Positions 15,043 through 20,423 of a DNA stretch of 20,423 nucleotides are shown piece after piece. This DNA is from a virus. Numbering within the stretch: position 1 is the stretch's first letter; each line of letters begins with the position of its first letter. Location of the stretch: positions 1 through 20,423 of IMG/VR virus record IMGVR_UViG_3300033142_000555, one strand, 5' to 3'. A model generated the notes under the pieces. The model saw nothing but the letters and a program-made list of their open reading frames with translations, did no database searches and was not told where the DNA came from. Both the position numbers and the translations under genes were made by a program.

Positions 15043-15248
15043 AGTATTAAATATTTAATTATTATAACGTGTATAAAAGTTTCTATTAGTCCTAAGTTGT
15101 ACCAAATACATATCAAGCAATCGGTCACCCATCTAGGCTTATAGAAAAGTATCATTTCATTTATTGAGCTTTTATTTGCATGTATTATTATTCTGAACAT
15201 AGCCCAAAACATGAAATAAAATAAAATATTAAAAACAGTATTTTCCAT
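15039..15248 (-). CDS. Small two-helix membrane protein
   Basis: A 69-residue protein starting at ATG 15248. A longer frame to 15296 adds 16 residues that cross the intergenic repeat region and look less likely. Two hydrophobic segments are clear: NILFYFMFWAMFRIII (about 6-22) and LICIWYNLGLIETFIHVIII (about 44-65), joined by a polar loop with a few charges (HANKSSINE). The stop overlaps the lipoprotein start (ATGA). Topology and size would suit a holin-like or membrane anchor protein, and pairing with a lipoprotein suggests the two act together at the envelope. No family is recognised. Confidence 0.65.
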   Translation of the reverse strand: MENTVFNILFYFMFWAMFRIIIHANKSSINEMILFYKPRWVTDCLICIWYNLGLIETFIHVIIIKYLIL

Positions 15249-15290
15249 ATTTATAGTGGTGTTTATTTTTAAATAAAGTGCATATGTGCT

Positions 15291-15320
15291 TTGCAACTAC
15301 GTTGTAAACAATGCTACAAC
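15291..15320. repeat. Cluster of GTTGTAA-type inverted half-sites
   Basis: TTGCAAC (15291-15297) and GTTGTAA (15301-15307) are inverted with one mismatch around TAC. CTACAAC (15314-15320) is a third, inverted half-site, so GTTGTA (15301-15306) also pairs with TACAAC (15315-15320). It lies between two minus-strand genes and extends into the end of the 66-residue gene. No T-run follows on either strand. Confidence 0.4.
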
Positions 15321-15514
15321 TTTGCTAATAATTCATCCAATTTGCGATTTAACGAATCCAACCTATCAGAGTTTGAGTAGGTTAATAAATTTTCGTCAAC
15401 ATCTTTTAACTGTTCTTTAGTTAGTGTTTTACTTATTTCAATCAATTCTTCTTCTTCAAAAACTGTAGCAGTTAAATTTCTGCGTTTTTCTAATAATTCG
15501 TTAAATCTCTCCAT
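15314..15514 (-). CDS. Small charged helical protein
   Basis: A 66-residue, Glu/Leu/Lys-rich protein. It is predicted almost entirely helical: MERFNELLEKRRNLTATVFE at the start, ELIEISKTLTKEQLKDVDEN in the middle, and a heptad-like end (RLDSLNRKLDELLAKL) able to form a coiled coil. No DNA-binding HTH is obvious, although a small regulatory or anti-repressor peptide could look like this. The gene stands alone between two intergenic stretches with inverted repeats, 65 bases from the next minus-strand gene downstream and 82 bases from the one upstream. Product not recognised. Confidence 0.6.
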   Translation of the reverse strand: MERFNELLEKRRNLTATVFEEEELIEISKTLTKEQLKDVDENLLTYSNSDRLDSLNRKLDELLAKL

Positions 15515-15548
15515 CTTATAATTAATTTAATCGTTAATAATACGCACA

Positions 15549-15588
15549 GTTTACAACACCACCTATACACCATTAAAACGGTGCATAG
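15549..15588. repeat. Hairpin with attC-like layout
   Basis: The inner arms are CTATACACC (15563-15571) and GGTGCATAG (15580-15588), eight of nine pairing, around an 8-base loop. They are preceded by GTTTACAAC (15549-15557) and followed, seven bases later, by GTTAATT (15596-15602). No T-run follows, so it is not a normal terminator. GTTTACAAC is the inverse of GTTGTAAAC at 15301-15309. Confidence 0.4.
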
Positions 15589-15596
15589 CCAAAACG

Positions 15597-15725
15597 TTAA
15601 TTCAAATAAAACTTAAACCATTCGCTAAGTTCATAGCTTAGAACATGCTGAACCGCTACGCCGTTACTGTTTAAATTTGATGACTTTTTGTACTTTTTAT
15701 ACCAGAGTCTTTGATCTTTTTTCAT
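15597..15725 (-). CDS. 42-residue basic peptide
   Basis: A short reading frame from the ATG at 15725 to the TAA at 15597. It reads MKKDQRLWYKKYKKSSNLNS, then NGVAVQHVLSYELSEWFKFY and LN. The first half is strongly basic with aromatic residues, and the second half is a possible amphipathic helix. It has a plausible promoter upstream (15749-15779) and a hairpin eight bases beyond its stop. It is divergent from the 57-residue membrane protein gene. Low length makes chance possible, but the codon pattern and flanks favour a gene. It could be a small regulator of this divergent region. Confidence 0.45.
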   Translation of the reverse strand: MKKDQRLWYKKYKKSSNLNSNGVAVQHVLSYELSEWFKFYLN

Positions 15726-15748
15726 AGTTATGTTTTTTTTGTTGAATG

Positions 15749-15779
15749 CAATTAAAGCACATTTTATAAAAAATGCAAA
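15749..15779 (-). promoter_or_regulatory. Possible promoter and palindrome, minus strand
   Basis: On the minus strand TTTG (15779-15776), 19 bases, then TTTAATTG (15756-15749), six of eight positions of TAnnTTTG. The spacer holds a 20-bp imperfect palindrome (15757-15776; eight of ten pairs), an operator-like place for a repressor. The divergent plus-strand gene starts at 15802. Confidence 0.35.
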
Positions 15780-15789
15780 AACTTTTATT

Positions 15790-15797
15790 TATTTTTG
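15790..15797 (+). promoter_or_regulatory. -7 promoter-like element
   Basis: TATTTTTG matches TAnnTTTG exactly and ends four bases before the ATG at 15802. No TTTG is found at -33 spacing. It would give a leaderless or nearly leaderless transcript. Confidence 0.35.
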
Positions 15798-15801
15798 AAC
15801 C

Positions 15802-15975
15802 ATGAAAAAAATAATAAATACAATAATTGCTAAAGTGTTAATACTAATATCTACAGTATTATCAAAGAAAATATTATTCTACTCTATATACTTACTATCA
15901 ATGTATGTCATGATATTTTGGGCTTACAAGATAGTATCATACCCTTTCATTAAACTATATGAAATATTATTTTAA
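15802..15975 (+). CDS. 57-residue membrane protein
   Basis: The frame runs from the ATG at 15802 to TAA 15973-15975, whose last base is the first base of the next start codon (TAATG). Two hydrophobic helices are visible: IINTIIAKVLILISTVL after MKK, and ILFYSIYLLSMYVMIFWAYK after the turn SKK. The C-terminus (SYPFIKLYEILF) is also aromatic and hydrophobic. Size and two-helix layout would suit a holin or other small membrane protein, but it has no recognised family. One-base overlap indicates translation coupled to the tail-assembly chaperone gene, an odd partner for a membrane peptide. Confidence 0.6.
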   Translation: MKKIINTIIAKVLILISTVLSKKILFYSIYLLSMYVMIFWAYKIVSYPFIKLYEILF

Positions 15976-16457
15976 TGAAAGAAATAAAACTAGGATTTAG
16001 AAATAAAATAAAGCTATACGACTCTTGTAAAGAAATGCCTATTACTAGGTATCACGAATTACAGAAGCTAGCCATGATAGATATGGGTATAGGTTCTACA
16101 GTAGAAGACTTTAATGGTCATTTTTCAAAGCTTCATGCATACATAGCAAACGATAAAAAGGAAGATTCTATAAACGAGATGAAAAACGTTTTTAAGAATT
16201 TTTATTTGATGATTGACCGAGTAGGCGTATGGTCTTATTCTATGCTTTGTTTTATTCACTCTATAAACAATAAAGAGTATGAACTATCAGAGGATAGATA
16301 TAAAGAAGATATTTTACTACTGTCAAAAAAGGGATTAACTGTAAAACATTGTGAAGATCAGATTAATGAATTAAAAAAAAAATTCATAACGAACTGGAAT
16401 CATATTTTCCTACAAGATATAATGGAACAACAAATGCCAACATCATATCAGATGTAA
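15975..16457 (+). CDS. Tail assembly chaperone, short form (putative)
   Basis: A 160-residue soluble, mostly helical protein directly before the tape measure region, the place of the lambda gpG-type chaperone in long-tailed phages. It has no membrane segment and no obvious domain; visible pieces are RYHELQKLAMIDMGIGSTVE, FYLMIDRVGVWSYSMLCFIH and the charged stretch QINELKKKFITNW. The LKKKF codons form a run of ten A (16373-16382) where a second open frame, shifted by -1, begins and continues to 16753. That arrangement (short form plus frameshifted long form) is the classical signature of tail assembly chaperones, and supports the name more strongly than the sequence itself. Confidence 0.72.
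   Translation: MKEIKLGFRNKIKLYDSCKEMPITRYHELQKLAMIDMGIGSTVEDFNGHFSKLHAYIANDKKEDSINEMKNVFKNFYLMIDRVGVWSYSMLCFIHSINNKEYELSEDRYKEDILLLSKKGLTVKHCEDQINELKKKFITNWNHIFLQDIMEQQMPTSYQM
16373..16382 (+). other. Predicted -1 ribosomal frameshift site
   Basis: Ten consecutive A following TT; in the upstream frame this reads TTA AAA AAA AAA TTC, giving A_AAA_AAA slippery heptamers. The -1 frame has stops at 16364-16366 and 16367-16369 just before it and is open afterwards to 16753. Confidence 0.7.
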
Positions 16458-16753
16458 AAAGGCAATCTATAAAAATACTAGAGTCTATAATAGCTGATTA
16501 TAAAGGTGATTTAGAAGCAAAGAAAAAAGCGGATAAAGTCATAGCTAGTATAGATGACTATATAGTAAGTTTAAACCCTCCCAAAGATTTTTCAGACACT
16601 GCGGATAGCTGTATTATACATTTAGAGAAGTCATTTGAGTATCTACGTACTTCTATGGAAGAAGTAGGTATATCAAGCCCTAAAAAGCTATCTGTATATG
16701 AATTCAACTCTAAGATTGATTACTTTAAATCAAAAAGTAAGTCTGCAAAATAA
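16382..16753 (+). CDS. Tail assembly chaperone, -1 frame extension
   Basis: After a -1 slip at the A-run, reading continues from ATT at 16382 for 123 codons to TAA 16751-16753, giving a long form of about 259 residues with the same N-terminal 136. The extension has clear protein character: VKRQSIKILESIIADYKGDL, KKKADKVIASIDDYIVSLNP, SLEKSFEYL-like helices and YEFNSKIDYFKSKSKSAK at the end. It has no usable start codon near its beginning; the first ATG is about 16657, deep inside. It is therefore best explained as the GT-type extension that contacts the tape measure protein. A fission by sequencing error in the homopolymer is the alternative. Confidence 0.68.
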   Translation: MHNELESYFPTRYNGTTNANIISDVKRQSIKILESIIADYKGDLEAKKKADKVIASIDDYIVSLNPPKDFSDTADSCIIHLEKSFEYLRTSMEEVGISSPKKLSVYEFNSKIDYFKSKSKSAK

Positions 16754-16824
16754 AAAAGCCTAGTCACCGTCTATGACTAGGCTAAAAGTTGCTCAAATTG
16801 TGTACCACGTAGTCACTCGACTAC
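16751..16824 (-). ncRNA. Candidate small minus-strand RNA
   Basis: The minus strand of this gap has a promoter-like pair (16829-16859), then GTAGTC/GACTAC (16824-16819 and 16814-16809) as a small hairpin. A 10-bp perfect hairpin follows (16783-16774 with 16766-16757), ending in a run of six T. That is a full set of signals for an RNA of about 70 bases. The second arm of the first hairpin (TGACTA) could also pair with TAGTCA of the terminator arm, so alternative folds exist. No open frame of useful length is seen. Not confirmed by any homologue. Confidence 0.3.
16757..16783 (-). terminator. Strong hairpin with terminator form on the minus strand
   Basis: AGCCTAGTCA (16757-16766) and TGACTAGGCT (16774-16783) pair perfectly around a 7-base loop. 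On the minus strand it is followed by TTTTTTATTTT. On the plus strand it is followed by AAAAGTTG, so it should not end transcripts coming from the chaperone gene. Confidence 0.55.
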
Positions 16825-16828
16825 ATAG

Positions 16829-16859
16829 CAATAGTAGATGATAAAAAATTAATAAGCAA
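16829..16859 (-). promoter_or_regulatory. Promoter-like pair, minus strand
   Basis: Minus-strand TTG (16859-16857), a 20-base spacer, then TACTATTG (16836-16829), seven of eight positions of TAnnTTTG. It points towards the hairpins at 16751-16824 and away from the tape measure gene. Confidence 0.35.
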
Positions 16860-16868
16860 GTTTTTGAG

Positions 16869-16876
16869 TATTTTTG
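16869..16876 (+). promoter_or_regulatory. -7 promoter-like element before tape measure
   Basis: TATTTTTG matches TAnnTTTG exactly and ends three bases before the ATG at 16880. No proper -33 TTTG is seen. The TTG start at 16874 is the end of this element and is less likely to be used. Confidence 0.35.
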
Positions 16877-16879
16877 TGT

Positions 16880-19321
16880 ATGTCTAAAAAAATTACATAC
16901 GCTGATATATTTGATTTTTCTAATCCCGCCGATGTTAAAAAAGCAATTAAGGCTATTAATGATTTAAACAAGGTTTACAAAGATTTAGAAAAGACACTCG
17001 CTAAAGGTTCGGCTAGTGTTGAAGCTTCAATGAAGAATACTGTAAATTCAGCCGATGAATTAGAGAAAGAATTAAAGAAACTTAGCGAAGTAAAGAAGGA
17101 AGAACAAAAACAAATACAAGAGTATAACAACAAAGCAAAAGCGTTAAGCATATCTTATGAAAATCAAAAAAAGAAAGTCCAAGAGCTACAAAAGCAAGAG
17201 CAAAAGCTCAAATCCGAGCGTGAAAAGCTATCCAAAGAAAACCAAAAAATAACCAAACAAGAAAAGGAAAGAATAAGGTTACAAGATAGATTAGCTAAAT
17301 CTACGGGTAAAGATGCACAGGAGACGGCTAAACTTAAAATACAAATACAGGAGGCTAATAAAGCTACAAAAGAAAGAGCTAAAGAAGCTTTGGGACTAGT
17401 TTCTATATATCAAAAGGAATCAGCCAGATTAAACGATCTAAGAAAAAGATATAAAGAAGTAGCATTATCACAGGGTGCAAGCTCAAAAGAGGCTAAGAAG
17501 TTACAAAAAGAAGCCAAAGCATTAGATAAACAGTTAAAGTCCTTGGATTCTAATGTTGGTCAAAATCAAAGACTTGTAGGCGCTTACGGTGATGCTCTTA
17601 GTAATACTATACCAGCTTTAGGAGCGGTAAGAAATCAAGTAGGCTTGCTATTTAAGTTAATAGCCACTAATCCGATAGGTTTATTAATTACGGCTTTAGT
17701 AGGTTTAGCCGCTGCTTTTGCTAAAACACAAAAAGGAGCTGATTTAATAGCTCAGTCTACGGAGTTTATAAGCGCTGTATTTGATGAGCTTATAAGTAGA
17801 GTAGCAAAGTTAGGTTCAGCCTTAGTAAAATTTATATCATTTGATTTTAAAGGAGCTGCTGAGGATGCTAGCGCGGCTATAGATGATATAGGTAACGGAT
17901 TACTAGAGGCTGGTAAATCTGCTAGTAAACTATCAAAAGAAAGACAAGAGTTTAGAGATAGAGAAAGAGAGATTAACGTTCAGTTATCTAAAAATAGGTC
18001 TATAATACAAGATTTAATTCTTATAACAAGAGAAAGAAAGTTTGATGAAGAAACTATAGCTAAACAAAGAAAAGCTTTACTAGATGCTAGTGCTTTAGAG
18101 TTGAAAAACGAAGAACTAAAGCTAGAACTAGCACAAAAAAGATTAGAATTTGCAGAACAAGAGCTTAAAAACAATGCTGACGGCTTAGACGATCAGGAAT
18201 TACAAAATGATATAGCCGAAGCTAGAGTAGCTTTATTTGATGCTCAGGCATCTTCAAGAGCAAGACAAAGAGATATAGCCAACAGACAAATAGAATTTGA
18301 AGCTAGAATAACGAACGAGTTTAAACGTCAAAAATCTGAGCTAGATAAAATTGCTAAGTCTAGTAAAAATGTTCAAAGAGCTACCGATTTACGTTTAGAG
18401 ATAGAAGAGGGATTTACAGAAAGCCTAAACAGTGAATTAGACAAAAGAACGAACGCCATAGCTAAAGCAAGCGCTAAACAATTAGCTATAGAGCAAGAAA
18501 CAGCCGAAAAAAGAAAATTAATACAAGAAAACTCATTTCAAGCCGCTTCTTTGATAGGTAATCAGTTGTTTACTAACGCTAATATTAGAAGTCAAAACGA
18601 ACTAACTAATTTTAAGAGGCAAAAAGAGGTAGAATTAGAGCTAGCGGGTGAAAATGCACAAGCTAGGGCAGCTATAGAATCACAAATAGCAGAAAAAGAA
18701 AAGCAAGTCAAAATAAAACAAGCTAAAGACAATAAAAAGCAAGCTCTTTTTAATATAGCTGTCAATACCGCTCAAGGGGTTACAAAAGCTTTAGCTACAG
18801 CTAATATACCATTGTCAATAGTTATAGGTTTATTAGGGGGTGTACAAGCTGGTTTAGTAGCATCTCAGCCATTACCGCAGTTTGAGGATGGAGGTTTTAA
18901 AAATATGTCTGGTGATGCTATAGTAGGAGAGAAAGGTTATGAATATTCGGTTTCTCCTAGTGGTAAATTAACAAAGGTAGGTGCTAACGGTGCAGAAGTA
19001 AGGAGCGATATAGAAAAAGGGTCTTTTATAATACCTCATCATGTATCTAAGGCGCTTGATGATTACGGTATGAACGCAGAAGGCATATATTCTAGTTCAG
19101 CTAACTCATTAAAGCAAATAATAGAAGCTAGAGAGGATAAAATGGCTATGGCTATAGTCAAATCTTTTGCAAGGGAAAATGATATACTAGCTGAAAAGTT
19201 TGATCAGTCAATTAAAAATGTACCGCAAACTGAGTGGAACATATCAGACAGGAAACTAAAAAGTTACATCGTAGAAGGTAACACTAAGAGAAATGATTGG
19301 AGGTCTAAAAACAGATTTTAA
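16880..19321 (+). CDS. Tail tape measure protein
   Basis: An 813-residue protein, the longest in the window, following the frameshifted chaperone as in most long-tailed phages. It sets tail length during assembly and is later ejected into the host envelope. Residues about 20-235 are a near-continuous Lys/Glu/Gln coiled coil (KEEQKQIQEYNNKAKALSIS and on). A hydrophobic stretch follows at about 257-281 (NPIGLLITALVGLAAAFAKT), then more coiled coil to about 630, and hydrophobic residues near 640-660 (ANIPLSIVIGLLGGVQAGLV). The C-terminus has the typical FEDGGFKNMSGDAIVGEKGY and GSFIIPHHVSKAL motif region. By the usual rule of about 0.15 nm per residue the tail would be roughly 120 nm. No lytic domain is seen. 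Confidence 0.92.
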   Translation: MSKKITYADIFDFSNPADVKKAIKAINDLNKVYKDLEKTLAKGSASVEASMKNTVNSADELEKELKKLSEVKKEEQKQIQEYNNKAKALSISYENQKKKVQELQKQEQKLKSEREKLSKENQKITKQEKERIRLQDRLAKSTGKDAQETAKLKIQIQEANKATKERAKEALGLVSIYQKESARLNDLRKRYKEVALSQGASSKEAKKLQKEAKALDKQLKSLDSNVGQNQRLVGAYGDALSNTIPALGAVRNQVGLLFKLIATNPIGLLITALVGLAAAFAKTQKGADLIAQSTEFISAVFDELISRVAKLGSALVKFISFDFKGAAEDASAAIDDIGNGLLEAGKSASKLSKERQEFRDREREINVQLSKNRSIIQDLILITRERKFDEETIAKQRKALLDASALELKNEELKLELAQKRLEFAEQELKNNADGLDDQELQNDIAEARVALFDAQASSRARQRDIANRQIEFEARITNEFKRQKSELDKIAKSSKNVQRATDLRLEIEEGFTESLNSELDKRTNAIAKASAKQLAIEQETAEKRKLIQENSFQAASLIGNQLFTNANIRSQNELTNFKRQKEVELELAGENAQARAAIESQIAEKEKQVKIKQAKDNKKQALFNIAVNTAQGVTKALATANIPLSIVIGLLGGVQAGLVASQPLPQFEDGGFKNMSGDAIVGEKGYEYSVSPSGKLTKVGANGAEVRSDIEKGSFIIPHHVSKALDDYGMNAEGIYSSSANSLKQIIEAREDKMAMAIVKSFARENDILAEKFDQSIKNVPQTEWNISDRKLKSYIVEGNTKRNDWRSKNRF

Positions 19322-20423
19322 TGCCAAGTAATTTATACGAGAGTAAAAACGAGTTTAGACTATATGATGTTGAGGGTGTTATACTGTCTCCAAATGAATA
19401 CATTTTAATAAACGAGCCAGAAGGGTTTAGAGATTTCAATATAACAATAGAAAGAGACCCTGATAAACATGGTTTATTTTATGAGTTTGGTGGTGATGAT
19501 GAGCTATTAGGATTTGATAGGGTTACTTTATCAGGTCAAAGTTATAGCCCTTATGAGTTCATAAACACTATTTTAGATTCTAAAGGTATAGACTCTAAGA
19601 TTCAATTAGAGTTTTTAAGCGATGATATAAGTCAATACAAAGCTGATTTTGATTTTGAATCTTTAAATATAGAAGATTATAAGATAAGCGTAAATGTTAG
19701 GCGCGTATTGCTAGGTGATTTGTTTAGAACTCGAATCGAAACACCTGTAGACTTTTCCGCTACAACTAGCATTGATGGAGAATCTATAACTGGATTATCT
19801 ACTGAAAGTATGTTTTTACATGGTAAAACTATAAAAACTTTAGTAGAATCATCAGTATCAGACCCTTTACAGTCTTCAGATTTTTCTTCTAGCACAGTTC
19901 CGCAAATAGACTTACCAAATGTAAGTAATAAGATAAGTACAGTAAACTTTACATCTAATTTAAATACTATATCGAATCAAGATCAATTCTGCTCTATACC
20001 TTTTTCAAATGTCAACATAGGTCAGACTTCTGGTTACTTTGCTCAAAATGCACTATATTTTGATAACTCATTAATAGATAATGATCTGTTTTTTTTAGGA
20101 GGTAATGATTTAGAAAATGGTGAATATAATATATCTATTGATTTTTTATTTTCTCTTGGTATAGTTTATCCTTTAGTAATAGGTAATTATAGTAATCATC
20201 AATTTTACTATTCTTTTCGATTTTCTATTTATGACAAATTTGGTAATCAAAAGTTAGAAAATGTATTTGGTCAAAATAATGCTGGCTTTGGAGTTAATAA
20301 TTCTACAGTAAGAAGGTTTGGAGGTTACATACCTGTTTCTGGTGCAGATGATGGCTTTTTTGGAGGGTTTGATAATATTACATTTTCAACTATTACTAAT
20401 CTGCAAAAGGGTGATAAATGTTT
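19321..20423 (+). CDS. Distal tail protein, 5' part (runs off the window)
   Basis: The ATG at 19321 shares its first base with the tape measure stop (TAATG), and the frame stays open for 367 codons to the window end. The start reads MPSNLYESKNEFRLYDVEGV, followed by NITIERDPDKHGLFYEFGGD. Further on come DDISQYKADFDFESLNIEDY and KISVNVRRVLLGDLFRTRIE, with mainly beta-type residues. The position directly after the tape measure fits the distal tail or tail-tip proteins, which form the hub of the baseplate. No enzymatic motif is visible in the part present. The aromatic, Asn- and Gly-rich region after about residue 230 is a possible host-contact or carbohydrate-binding part. Confidence 0.75.
   Translation, partial: MPSNLYESKNEFRLYDVEGVILSPNEYILINEPEGFRDFNITIERDPDKHGLFYEFGGDDELLGFDRVTLSGQSYSPYEFINTILDSKGIDSKIQLEFLSDDISQYKADFDFESLNIEDYKISVNVRRVLLGDLFRTRIETPVDFSATTSIDGESITGLSTESMFLHGKTIKTLVESSVSDPLQSSDFSSSTVPQIDLPNVSNKISTVNFTSNLNTISNQDQFCSIPFSNVNIGQTSGYFAQNALYFDNSLIDNDLFFLGGNDLENGEYNISIDFLFSLGIVYPLVIGNYSNHQFYYSFRFSIYDKFGNQKLENVFGQNNAGFGVNNSTVRRFGGYIPVSGADDGFFGGFDNITFSTITNLQKGDKC

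Noticed and set aside
15249-15296. N-terminal extension of the minus-strand two-helix protein
   Set aside because: The extra 16 residues cross the intergenic repeat region; the inner ATG gives a protein that starts just before its first membrane helix.
16757-16783. Plus-strand terminator of the chaperone operon
   Set aside because: The hairpin is followed by AAAAGTTG on the plus strand; the T-run is only on the minus-strand side.
16800-16850. tRNA or tRNA-like gene
   Set aside because: Only one short hairpin is present; no cloverleaf arms, T-loop or acceptor stem can be formed. No tRNA was seen elsewhere.

Overview
The window reads as the late structural module of a tailed double-stranded DNA phage or prophage with a long tail tube, from a host in the Bacteroidota (probably Flavobacteriia). 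The host call rests on low overall GC, start codons without Shine-Dalgarno sequences, and promoter-like elements of the Bacteroidota type (TTTG near -33, TAnnTTTG near -7). No integrase, repressor, attachment site, host gene or lysis enzyme is visible, so free phage and prophage cannot be told apart.

Layout. 1-4729 is the packaging and head-assembly block: small and large terminase, an unknown gene, a portal protein carrying an inserted DnaJ-like zinc finger, a small basic protein and a scaffold-like protein. 4744-5775 is the likely major capsid protein, closed by a terminator. 5853-6850 is a very AT-rich cassette with its own promoter and terminator and four small, partly very acidic ORFs; it looks like a moron. 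6864-9628 holds overlapping connector and adaptor-type virion genes. 9633-14588 is a relatively GC-rich block of receptor-binding or appendage proteins: a 753-residue fibre or spike protein, an Ig plus LamG lectin protein, a fibre with seven degenerate KADVSGL repeats, and a small basic protein.

14587-15725 is the only stretch with convincing minus-strand genes: a lipoprotein, a two-helix membrane protein, a small charged helical protein and a 42-residue ORF, with a minus-strand terminator and unusual inverted repeats between the genes. Plus-strand genes resume at 15802 with a 57-residue membrane protein, then a tail-assembly chaperone whose C-terminal extension is reachable only by a -1 frameshift on a run of ten A. 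A small non-coding gap follows that may encode a minus-strand RNA. Then come the tape measure protein and the 5' part of a distal tail gene that runs off the window.

Together the terminase, portal, scaffold and capsid genes would build and fill the head. The chaperone and tape measure would set up the tail. The 6864-14302 products would form the neck, adaptors and host-recognition structures. Fibre-type genes lie before the tape measure gene, and I recognise no major tail tube protein. The two small-gene islands are the best places to look for undescribed functions.
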